Positions 18,526 through 28,561 of a stretch of DNA of 64,000 nucleotides are shown one piece after another (within the stretch, counting starts at the first letter, position 1; every line of letters starts with the position of its first letter). The stretch is taken from NCBI RefSeq assembly GCF_019670005.1, contig NZ_AP019783.1, positions 2,630,150 through 2,694,149 of the forward strand. The letters run 5' to 3'. Position numbers and translations under genes: made by a program. Below the pieces are notes generated by a model. It did no database searches. It saw only the letters and a list, made by a program, of their open reading frames with translations, and had not been told where the DNA came from. This DNA is from Methylomagnum ishizawai (GTDB lineage: Bacteria > Pseudomonadota > Gammaproteobacteria > Methylococcales > Methylococcaceae).

Positions 18526-18963
18526 ATGAACCGAACCGTCCGCATCGCTTGGGCCCTGGCCGCCTCGCTGGCCGCCGCCGCCCCCTCCGCCGCCCCCCGC
18601 CACCCGGCCCCGAAACCCGCCGCCCCGGCCAAGGAAGCCGCCGCGCCGGTCAACGATTTCCCGACCCAGGCGCGGGTCGAATATGTCATGCAATGCATGG
18701 CGGAACGCGGCGGGCAGAACCTCGACAACCTGTACCACTGCGTCTGCGCGGTGGATAAAATCGCAGGCCGCTTGAATTACCAGGATTATTCGGAGGCGCT
18801 GACCTTCACCTATATGTTCGACACCCCCGGCGAAAAGGGCGGCGAATTCCGCGATCCGCCGAAATCGAAGGAATTGCGCGACCGGCTGAAGGCGGCGAAG
18901 AAGGAGGCGGAGGGGTGTTTCCCGGTACTGCCGGGAGCCGCCGGGACCGGGAAGAATCCCTGA
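18526..18963 (+). CDS. Small secreted protein with four conserved-looking cysteines, unknown function
   Basis: This 145-residue protein has a signal peptide (residues 1 to about 22), an Ala/Pro-rich linker and a compact domain starting FPTQARVEYVMQCMAE. Cysteines occur in MQCM, HCVC and GCF, a spacing that suggests one or two disulfides in the periplasm. A Lys-rich helix and a Gly/Pro tail follow. I do not assign a function. It follows the DUF302 lipoprotein in the same orientation with a 70-base gap. Confidence 0.7.
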   Translation: MNRTVRIAWALAASLAAAAPSAAPRHPAPKPAAPAKEAAAPVNDFPTQARVEYVMQCMAERGGQNLDNLYHCVCAVDKIAGRLNYQDYSEALTFTYMFDTPGEKGGEFRDPPKSKELRDRLKAAKKEAEGCFPVLPGAAGTGKNP

Positions 18964-19023
18964 AAAACCACCGGGCGCTTGGAGCGCGGGCCGTCCGACC
19001 GGAGCCCCAAGGGCCAGCGATAT

Positions 19024-20265
19024 TCAGCCGAAGGCATTCAGGATCGCATGCCGGTGCTTCTCCAGGTCGATGCCGAAATCCTCGGCCCGATGCACGGTCT
19101 TGATCTTGTAGGGCCGGCCCTTGTCGTCCACTTCCTTGAGCGCCATATCGACCAGGCTTTCCTTACAGGACGCGCCCGCCGCGTTGCGCACCACCATGAT
19201 CTGCGGCCTGAGGCGCTGCTTGGGATTGGCTTGCAGGACGATGGCGATCTCGCCGGTGCTGAGTTCCACCACGGTGCCCGGCGGATAAGCCCCCATGCAG
19301 GCCACGAAACCCGCCGTCAAGGAATGGTCGAGCTGGCGGCCGGTCGCCATCTGGTTCAGGAGGCGGATGGCGTCGAGATGGTTATAGGCCGGCCGGAACG
19401 GGCGCTGGCTGACCAGGGCGTCGTAGCGGTCGGCCACCGCCACGATCTTGCAGTTCAGGTTGAGCTGGTGGTCCTGTAGGCCGCGTGGATAGCCGCTGCC
19501 GTCCATATGCTCGTGGTGCCCATAGGCCACGTCGACCGTCCCGCTGAACACATTCCGCCCCGACATCAGGATGTTCCGGCCCTGCTCGGCGTGGTTGCGC
19601 ACCACGGTCACTTCCTCGGGCGCGAGTTTCCCCCGTTTGTTCAGGATCGCCGCCGGGATCGCGACCTTGCCGATATCGTGCAACAGGCCGCAGGTGCCGA
19701 GGTTCTCCAATTGCTTGGCGTCCAAGCCCATGTAATGGCCCAGCACCACCGAGAAGGTGCAAACATTGAAGGCGTGCTGGGAAATCAGCGCGTCGGTGTC
19801 GCGCATCCGCGCCACGAACAGCATCGACTCGGGATTGCGGATGACATTGGACACGCACTCGGCGACCGCCGACTTGGCCACCAAGATATCCACGCTCTTG
19901 CCGAACCGCACCTCGTCGACGAAGTTCTTGACCAGTTGGGTGGTCTGGCGGCGGGCGTTGTCGGCCACCTCGACCTCCTTCTCGTAGGCGCTGATCGCTT
20001 CCCGGCTCATGTAGGAGCGGGGCGGGGGCGCGGCGTCCAGCGAGATTTCGACCCGGCGGGTGCGCAGCAGGTCGATGTAGACGTATTCGCAATGGCGGGC
20101 CACCACCTCGATATCATCCTCGGACCTGATCTCGAAGCCTTGGAACAGGAACGGCGTTTCCAGCCATGGCCTGTCGAGTTCGCAGACGAACATGCCGGGG
20201 CGCAACTCGCCCACACGTAATTTGACCTTTTCGACGTAATCGACTTTCCGGGGGGGGTGATCCAT
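19024..20265 (-). CDS. HD-GYP domain c-di-GMP phosphodiesterase with N-terminal DUF3391
   Basis: The 413-residue cytoplasmic protein has DUF3391 at residues 5 to about 130 (KLRVGELRPGMFVCELDRPW) and an HD-GYP domain after it. The HD pair is in CGLLHDIGKVAIP. The HHE and GYP motifs are in GHHEHMDGSGYPRGL, so the metal ligands for c-di-GMP hydrolysis are present. The start chosen is the ATG with a GGAG site eight bases upstream and only four residues before DUF3391; a start 26 codons earlier is possible. The enzyme should lower c-di-GMP and could oppose the YcgR-like effector nearby. Confidence 0.9.
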   Translation of the reverse strand: MDHPPRKVDYVEKVKLRVGELRPGMFVCELDRPWLETPFLFQGFEIRSEDDIEVVARHCEYVYIDLLRTRRVEISLDAAPPPRSYMSREAISAYEKEVEVADNARRQTTQLVKNFVDEVRFGKSVDILVAKSAVAECVSNVIRNPESMLFVARMRDTDALISQHAFNVCTFSVVLGHYMGLDAKQLENLGTCGLLHDIGKVAIPAAILNKRGKLAPEEVTVVRNHAEQGRNILMSGRNVFSGTVDVAYGHHEHMDGSGYPRGLQDHQLNLNCKIVAVADRYDALVSQRPFRPAYNHLDAIRLLNQMATGRQLDHSLTAGFVACMGAYPPGTVVELSTGEIAIVLQANPKQRLRPQIMVVRNAAGASCKESLVDMALKEVDDKGRPYKIKTVHRAEDFGIDLEKHRHAILNAFG

Positions 20266-20542
20266 AGTTCGCGCTCCGCTGGTCAGTGCCCATGGGCCGA
20301 TGGCGAACGCCGCGCCGGGCATTGCCGGCCGGGCCGTTTCCATCCGGGTCCAGGAGGCTATCTCATTACTTGATCATTATTGGCGATTGCAACATATCGT
20401 ATCGTCAGAAGATTATGGCGCATTAGAAGCACGGCGATAGCGCCACCCACACCAGACAATCCCACGCCAAAACGCGGACCGGCCACGGCATGGCCCGCCC
20501 AGTCGGTACAGCCTAAGGGCGGAGGCCACGGGATTCAAGCCC

Positions 20543-23044
20543 TTAGAGGATTTGCCGGTACCACGCCATGACGGCCCCGATCCTAGCATCCCAACCATGC
20601 CTGGACTCCACCCTGGCCCGCCCGGCCTTGCCGCGCAACCGCCAGACCTCGGGCGCGTTCATGATATCGATCAAGGCCCAGGTCAGGCGTTCGACCACCG
20701 AACGCTGGCCGGTGGCCGGAATCAACAAACCCACCTCGGCATCGACGATATCCGCCGCTATCCCACAATCCAGGGCGATGACGGGCCGCGCCGCCGCCAT
20801 GGCCCAAAGCAGGGCCGATCCCTGGGTTTCCCGCACCGCCGGCAGGCAGAACACATGGGCGCGGGCCAGTTCCGCCGCGACGCCGTCCTCGTCCAAAGCC
20901 CCCTTGAAACGCACGCAGGCCGAGATTTCCAGGGCTTCGGCCTCCGCCCGCAACGCCTCCTCCTGACCGCCCGCGCCGACCACGACCAATTCCACCGGGC
21001 TGCGGGCGCCGACCCTGGCGATGGCCGCGAGCAACATCGGGATGCCCTGGTCCGGCTCCAAAGGGCCGACGAACAACACCCGCAACGCCTGGGTGGCGGA
21101 AGGCGGCGCCGGCCAAGGCCCGGCGCGGAAACGTTCGTGATCGACGCCGTCCTCCAGCAGGATGCGGCAGCGTTCCCGGCAGGCGGCGGGGAGTCCCGCC
21201 AGGGTGGACGGGTTGGCCGCGAGGATCAGGCTGGCATGGCGGGTGGTCCGCAGCACCCAGTCGAACCAACCGCCCAGGGGGGCCGCGCCACGGACCGGAC
21301 GCGGGTCTTGCAGGGCGATTTCGGGGAAGGCTTCCGGCACCGGGACAGCGCCGTTCCAGGGGCCGAGCGCCACGGGCAGGCCCAGCCGGTGCAGGCGGGT
21401 ACAGGATAAGGGCGCGGCGGGGGTGAATTGGTGCGCCAAGTCCCACACCGCCCCGGCCATGCGGCGGCGGCGCAGGACGCCGAGCGCGGCGCTGTCGTAG
21501 AGCTGCCATTCCAAGGGCGACAGCGCATCGCCGCCTTCATGCTTGAACAGCCCATCCACCAGGCGGCGGACCCAGCCCGGCACCCAATCGGTGTCGATAT
21601 AGATCACCGAGGAATCCGGCAAGGGGGCGCCGGCTGCTTCCAAGGCCGGGCGGTTGCGGCGGTGGGTGACCAGGGTCACGGGGCATTGCGCCGAAATACG
21701 CCGGTACCATTCCCAGCCGATGCGCGCGCTTGGATCGGCACCGGGGGCGCAATGATAAGCCGAGAGCAGGATGCGCGGCTTGGGCATGGCCAGGGGTCCG
21801 GGTTCGACCGGCACGGCGGGCGCCACGCTGGACACCACGCGGTCCAAGACCATCGGTGCCGCCGCGCCCGCCGGCATCGCCATCCCGCCCCGCCCCGCGG
21901 TTTCGGCCCGCGCCGGGGTTGCCCCGCCCGCCAACCCCAGCCGGATCAGCAAGGGCTCGACATCGTTGAGGAAGCGGTTCTGGCCGAAATAGCCGCGCAG
22001 CAAATCGCAGGCGCGTTTGGCGATGGCTTCCCGCTCGGCCTCGTGGGCGAGGTAATAAGCCACCTTCTCCTCGAAATCGGACAAGTCCCAGGCCAGCGGC
22101 ACATAGGTTTCATAGGGCAGGAACACCTCGGGATAGCATTCGAGGTGGGACAGGTCCGGCTTGAGCAGCAAACAGCCCGCCGCCATGGCCTCGAAATCGC
22201 GCGGGGTGATTTCGCCCTGGCCGAACGGGCTGAAACAAATCCGGGTACGCAGCAATTCGGCCCGGTATTGGGCATAGGGCAGCTTGCCATCGGCCCGCAC
22301 CCGGTAGCGTCCCGCCAGTTCGCCGGCCTTGTCCGAAGCCTCCTGGCGCATCGCGGCGTACCAAGCCGACCCCTCGGTATTGAAACGGGCCTGCACATCG
22401 ATATCCCGGTCGCCGTTGGGGAACCCGCCCTGGAAGCGCGGCTGCAATTCCGGCGAAAAGGCGTAATGCGGCCCGAGCCACAGCTTGGACCAGAAACCGT
22501 CCGGGACCGGCCAGCGGTTCATGGGTTCGGCGGCACGCAGGCGGCGGGCGTAATGGTCGCCATGGTAGGCATCGCCCAGTAGGGTTTCCCGGTACAGGCG
22601 TTTCTCCTTCAGGACCTGTTTCTTGACATAGGCGTCAACCAGCGGGTCCAGGGCTTCGGCATAGGGCAGGCTGGTGGACGCGGAAGCGTCGAAATAGCCC
22701 AGCCGGGCGCTGGGGAAGATATTGCGGATGCGCCCGGCCAAGGCGGCCACCTCCCTGGGCGGAAGGCCGGCGCGGGCCTGGAAGCACACCGCGTCCACCG
22801 GCCCGGCATAGGGGTTCTTGCCCGCCTGGAACCGCGACAGCGGCAGTTCGCGGATATCGATGCCGTAACGGGCCGCCAAGTCGGCGCGGTGCCGCCAGAA
22901 CGGGAACAGTTGCGCCCGGCCCAGGGGCGTGTCTTCGCTGATGAACAACCAGCGTTTGCGGCGGGAACCCAGGAAAGGCGTGAGGAAGCCCAGCGTATCG
23001 ACGGAAACGCGGTGGGCCTGCCAGGACAGCGTGGCGATGCTCAT
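20543..23044 (-). CDS. Two-domain glycosyltransferase
   Basis: This 833-residue cytoplasmic protein combines two glycosyltransferase-like halves. Residues 1 to about 385 end with a GT-B style donor-site segment, GEITPRDFEAMAAGCLLLKP. A Pro/Ala/Gly-rich linker follows. From about residue 430, ILLSAYHCAPGADPSARIGWEW begins a GT4 family domain that ends with the donor-binding region FCLPAVRETQGSALLWAMAAARPVIA. It may build an exopolysaccharide, O-antigen or protein glycan, but substrates cannot be told from sequence. No polysaccharide cluster surrounds it. Confidence 0.8.
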   Translation of the reverse strand: MSIATLSWQAHRVSVDTLGFLTPFLGSRRKRWLFISEDTPLGRAQLFPFWRHRADLAARYGIDIRELPLSRFQAGKNPYAGPVDAVCFQARAGLPPREVAALAGRIRNIFPSARLGYFDASASTSLPYAEALDPLVDAYVKKQVLKEKRLYRETLLGDAYHGDHYARRLRAAEPMNRWPVPDGFWSKLWLGPHYAFSPELQPRFQGGFPNGDRDIDVQARFNTEGSAWYAAMRQEASDKAGELAGRYRVRADGKLPYAQYRAELLRTRICFSPFGQGEITPRDFEAMAAGCLLLKPDLSHLECYPEVFLPYETYVPLAWDLSDFEEKVAYYLAHEAEREAIAKRACDLLRGYFGQNRFLNDVEPLLIRLGLAGGATPARAETAGRGGMAMPAGAAAPMVLDRVVSSVAPAVPVEPGPLAMPKPRILLSAYHCAPGADPSARIGWEWYRRISAQCPVTLVTHRRNRPALEAAGAPLPDSSVIYIDTDWVPGWVRRLVDGLFKHEGGDALSPLEWQLYDSAALGVLRRRRMAGAVWDLAHQFTPAAPLSCTRLHRLGLPVALGPWNGAVPVPEAFPEIALQDPRPVRGAAPLGGWFDWVLRTTRHASLILAANPSTLAGLPAACRERCRILLEDGVDHERFRAGPWPAPPSATQALRVLFVGPLEPDQGIPMLLAAIARVGARSPVELVVVGAGGQEEALRAEAEALEISACVRFKGALDEDGVAAELARAHVFCLPAVRETQGSALLWAMAAARPVIALDCGIAADIVDAEVGLLIPATGQRSVVERLTWALIDIMNAPEVWRLRGKAGRARVESRHGWDARIGAVMAWYRQIL

Positions 23045-23152
23045 GGGGTAAGCTCTGCTCGTTCTAGTTATGGAGGATAAAAGCCGGGCCGGGGGGCCGG
23101 GTGGGCGCGATTATCCCCGCATGGGCCGGGGAAAAAAATCCCCGCTGCCCAC

Positions 23153-23177
23153 AAAAAACCCGGCCTAAGCCGGGTTT
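23153..23177 (-). terminator. Rho-independent terminator of rpoD
   Basis: Read on the minus strand, a nine-base stem AAACCCGGC with a four-base loop pairs with GCCGGGTTT and runs directly into six T residues. It begins 22 bases after the rpoD stop. This is a textbook intrinsic terminator and separates rpoD from the glycosyltransferase gene. Confidence 0.9.
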
Positions 23178-23198
23178 CGCGGTGGGGGGCGGGAGGGT

Positions 23199-25028
<1,830 letters not shown>

Positions 25029-25234
25029 GAGTGCCTCGCGTGCGCGTCGCCATTGAAAAGCGGAACGTTCCAAAATAACATAAAAAGGCTATTGGTTTCA
25101 AGGCATTATATCCAAATATGAAAAAATCCGGGGGATGTGGCGACTATGCCGCGTAGCGGCGCCGCAACATGCGGCCCAGCCAACCCCGCCATCGCCAACA
25201 AAAAAATCCTCCGCCCTGGGAATATCTTCCGACC

Positions 25235-25591
25235 ATGAACATCCTATCCAAACTCGCGACCTCCCTGGTTTCGGCCTCGGCCCTGGCGGGCTGCACCTCC
25301 TTCGTCATCCAGCAACAGGGCAAACCCTGGCCGGGGCATTATGCGGATTGCCCCGGCGTCTACACCCTCAGCCGGATGGAATGGGCCGCGCTGTCCTGGG
25401 CGGTGTCGGGCGAGCCGAAACCCGGCGACACCTGCCTGAAACACTATTACGCCAAGGCCGACCGGGACGGGTTCTACCGCGACATCAACCAATACATGGC
25501 CCCGTTCTACGTGCTGAGCCTGCCCGCCGACGCCATGGTGGACACAATGGCCCTGCCCTTCACCCTGCCGACGGCGCTGGCCGACGATTAG
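25235..25591 (+). CDS. YceK/YidQ-like lipoprotein
   Basis: This 118-residue protein has a lipoprotein signal with lipobox LAGC at Cys20. The mature part contains YPG-like spacing around DCPGVYTLSR and the C-terminal motif SLPADAMVDTMALPFTLP. That motif is typical of the YceK/YidQ (DUF1375) group, in which a Leu-Pro-Asp/Ala-x-x-x-Asp-Thr stretch precedes a Pro-rich end. It is probably anchored in a periplasm-facing membrane. The function of the family is unknown. The gene is divergent from rpoD. Confidence 0.72.
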   Translation: MNILSKLATSLVSASALAGCTSFVIQQQGKPWPGHYADCPGVYTLSRMEWAALSWAVSGEPKPGDTCLKHYYAKADRDGFYRDINQYMAPFYVLSLPADAMVDTMALPFTLPTALADD

Positions 25592-25716
25592 ACCCCCGCG
25601 CCACCCGGCGGATTCCCCCCCGAGCCGCGCCGCCCGGTACACGGGCCGGACCGTAGAAATGGCGGCGATCGCGCAAAATTCAAGGATAGCCGGTTCCGGG
25701 AGCCGCGCCCCCGCGC

Positions 25717-25759
25717 AAAACAAAACTCCCCAGGCCGGGTGGCGCCCGGCCTGGGGAGT
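25717..25759 (-). terminator. Rho-independent terminator of the DUF1631 gene
   Basis: A perfect 15-base stem with a five-base loop is followed on the minus strand by TTTTGTTTT. It starts 24 bases after the DUF1631 stop. The lipoprotein gene converges on it from the other side, but the T run is on the minus-strand side only. Confidence 0.88.
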
Positions 25760-25783
25760 GGGTGGGATGGGACGGGCCCGCGC

Positions 25784-28069
25784 CTAGACCGCGGCGTTCA
25801 ATAGGGCTTCTTTGGGCGGCGATTCCCGCAGGCGGCTCAGCAAGCCGTGCAAGGCCCGGTCCATCAAGGGCACCGTGCCGCCCTCGATGAGCTGGATGCC
25901 GCCTTCGCCCAGGCGCTTCGCCAATTCCACCAGGGGGATTTCCGCCACTTTGCACCCCTTGCGGTTGACGAACACATAGGTCGAGGTGAGCTGGCTCTTC
26001 CAGGACAGCTTGGCCCGCGTCCGCGACCCGCCATCGCGGAATTCGACCCATTCGCCGACGCCGAGCCCACGGGCCTTGTCCATGGCGGCGGGGTCGATGC
26101 CCGCGGCGATATCCTCGACCTGGAAGCCCTCTAGCCCGGTGAAGTCGGACAGCGAGAACGCTTCCACATCGGGCAGGTTGGCGCGGATATCGACGATGGC
26201 CCGCGCCAATTCGGGGTCGCGGATCTCGACCTTGCCGGGCCGCTCCACCGGGGCGGGATCGGCCACCGGCACCGGCTCCGCGCCTTCCAGCGGCCTGGAC
26301 AGCCGGGTGATATGGCAGGCCCGCAAATCCTTGAGGATGGTGACCACGGCCTGCGGGTCCAGGGAGAGGACCTCCAGCCCGACCTTGATGGATTTGAGCA
26401 GCGGGGGGATGGTGTTCACCAGTTCCGCACGGTGGGCGGCATCCACCGGCACGGTCACGCTCCATACCAGCCTGTCCATCACCGCCAGGGAGTTCTCCCA
26501 ATCGGCGGGGGTTCTATCGCGGCGCAGATAGCCCAGCACCAACACATCCTTCCAGATATTGAACAAGAAGGAACGCACCACCGCCGGGGTGGACTTGCCA
26601 TGCAGGCGCGAGGCGATTTCATAGGCCACCTTGTGCTTGACGATCCGCATCTGCTCCTTGCTCTGGGTGGCCTGGCGGGCGCGCTCCTCGGCGACGCCGC
26701 TGCGTTGGTTCTCTTTCTGCATGAAGGCGGTGAACTCGTCCAACAGCTCCGAGAACAGGTTCACATCCTGGTCGAACTGGTCCAGCACCCGATGGACCGT
26801 GGCCTCGATGCGCTTGAACACCGGGTTCTCGGCGATGCCCTCGCCCGGATCGAGCCCGATGCCGGCCTGGGCCAGCGCGTTCAGCAACAGGCGCACCGGA
26901 TGGTTCTTGCGGCCCAACAGCGATTTTTCCAGGATCGCCACCTTGATGACCGGGATTTGCAGGCGCGAGATCAGCGCCTTGACCGAATCGGGCAGATTGT
27001 CGTCGGCCAGGATGAACTCGAACAGCAAGGACACCATGTCGATCAGGTCTTCCTCGCGGCGGGCGATGGGACGGGCGTCCTCGGCCCGCGCCGCCCGCAG
27101 TTGCCGGTGCAGGTAGCCCTTCACGGCGTCGGCCCGGGCCACCCCCGGCTGTTGCAATAGGTTCAGCGCGCTCAACACCTCGCCCGTGGCGAAGGTCGGC
27201 CCGGTGTAATCGGCGGGATGGAAGCTGGGCAGCCCCATCCGCGCCCGCCAATCGCCCATCAGGCCTTCCAGGGCGGCGAAGGCTTCCAGGTAGGACGATT
27301 GGCCCTCGTCCGAACCGTCCAGGTAGGCCGCGGCGGCCTCGCCGGAACGGGCGGCCAGTCCGCCCGCCGGCAGGGGAACCCAGCGGGGCGTCGCGGCCAG
27401 CTTGGGCAGGACGCCTTGCTGGATCAGGCCAGCGTTCGCCTCGCGGTAGAACCCGCCCAAAGCGGCCACCACGACTTGGTCATAGAGCTTGTAGACCAAC
27501 AGCCTGACCGGCAAATCCAGGGCCAAGGGCCGCAAGGCCTGGCCCAGGGCGTGGCAGAGGGCTTCGGGCGAGAGCGGATTCTCCTCCGGCGCGATCTCGT
27601 CCCGGCCCGCCATATGGGCCAGGCGGGCATCGAGGGCTTGCAGTTCGCGCTGGAACAACCCCCTGCCCTTGTCCACCATGCCTTTGATGGCCAATTCCTC
27701 TTCCAGCGCCGCCTCCTCCACCAGGGACAGTTCGGCCCCGGACAGGGAAGCCTCGGGTTTGGCCGGGCGCTGGGCGGCCTGCCTCCAGAATTCGTCGAAG
27801 GCCCGGACCACCCCCAGCGCGTATTGCGCCCGGACCGGGTTGGCTTCGAGGCGCAGATAGCGCATGGCCTCGAAATATTGGGTTTGTTCGGCGTTGGTTT
27901 TGGCCATGCCTGACAATTTGAAGAGTTGGTCGTCCACCACCGCGAGATGGTCTTTCATCTGCTGGTCCAGATGCCTTTGGAGCAGGACCCTCAATTCCGC
28001 CGCCGCGTGATGGATAGGCCGCTCCCGTGCCACATCGAAGTCCACGACTTTGAGGTTTTCTGTTCCCAT
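25784..28069 (-). CDS. DUF1631 protein
   Basis: This 761-residue cytoplasmic protein belongs to the DUF1631 family, long helical proteins of unknown role found in gamma- and betaproteobacteria. It starts ENLKVVDFDVARERPIHHAA and is helical over most of its length. Its C-terminal region (WVEFRDGGSRTRAKLSWKSQ...YVFVNRKGCKV) resembles the PilZ-like end seen in this family. The start used is the ATG seven codons inside the longest frame, preceded by a GGGGGCGAT stretch. A strong terminator follows it, so it is monocistronic. It is divergent from the first receptor gene of the array. Confidence 0.82.
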   Translation of the reverse strand: MGTENLKVVDFDVARERPIHHAAAELRVLLQRHLDQQMKDHLAVVDDQLFKLSGMAKTNAEQTQYFEAMRYLRLEANPVRAQYALGVVRAFDEFWRQAAQRPAKPEASLSGAELSLVEEAALEEELAIKGMVDKGRGLFQRELQALDARLAHMAGRDEIAPEENPLSPEALCHALGQALRPLALDLPVRLLVYKLYDQVVVAALGGFYREANAGLIQQGVLPKLAATPRWVPLPAGGLAARSGEAAAAYLDGSDEGQSSYLEAFAALEGLMGDWRARMGLPSFHPADYTGPTFATGEVLSALNLLQQPGVARADAVKGYLHRQLRAARAEDARPIARREEDLIDMVSLLFEFILADDNLPDSVKALISRLQIPVIKVAILEKSLLGRKNHPVRLLLNALAQAGIGLDPGEGIAENPVFKRIEATVHRVLDQFDQDVNLFSELLDEFTAFMQKENQRSGVAEERARQATQSKEQMRIVKHKVAYEIASRLHGKSTPAVVRSFLFNIWKDVLVLGYLRRDRTPADWENSLAVMDRLVWSVTVPVDAAHRAELVNTIPPLLKSIKVGLEVLSLDPQAVVTILKDLRACHITRLSRPLEGAEPVPVADPAPVERPGKVEIRDPELARAIVDIRANLPDVEAFSLSDFTGLEGFQVEDIAAGIDPAAMDKARGLGVGEWVEFRDGGSRTRAKLSWKSQLTSTYVFVNRKGCKVAEIPLVELAKRLGEGGIQLIEGGTVPLMDRALHGLLSRLRESPPKEALLNAAV

Positions 28070-28561
28070 GATCGCCCCCGGGATTCGCATGCCGTTATGT
28101 GTGGGATCGTTGACGCTGCCGTATACAGTAGCGTCCGTGGCCCGGGGCGACAGTGAAGCGAATCACAGAACTGGGAGGGCTACCGTAAAAACCCCAGCCC
28201 CTGGCTCTGGATTTGCAAATCGCGGCAACTCGACTATTCCTAGGACAAACTGTGTGGTTTTTTCCGCACCCCCCCTGGGTCCGGCGGAAACCGCCCGGAT
28301 TTTAGCCACGCATGGCGACACAGCATAAACCGCTTAAACCAATATTGCACCTCATCATTTATATGACAGCCAAGATACATTACATAATCGATGCCCCACC
28401 CCTCCACCAACCAGAAAGCACCAACGCCACAGACCACCCCAGGCCGGGGTACAGCCCTATCCACCCAGAATGGAATTGAACCCGGAAGCAGCGGGACCCA
28501 CCCCATCTTGGCCCCGCAACCTCCAACCCCAAGGCCCAAGACACGATCCAGGAAAATACCC
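28070..28561. other. 492-base divergent intergenic region upstream of the first receptor gene
   Basis: The region separates the DUF1631 gene from the first chemoreceptor gene. No gene is supported: the open frames present lack ribosome sites and recognisable domains. Positions of about 28320-28395 are markedly AT-richer and probably hold the receptor promoter, but no convincing pair of -35 and -10 boxes could be fixed. The last bases before the receptor start (AAAATACCC) resemble the leaders of the other receptor genes. Confidence 0.45.
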
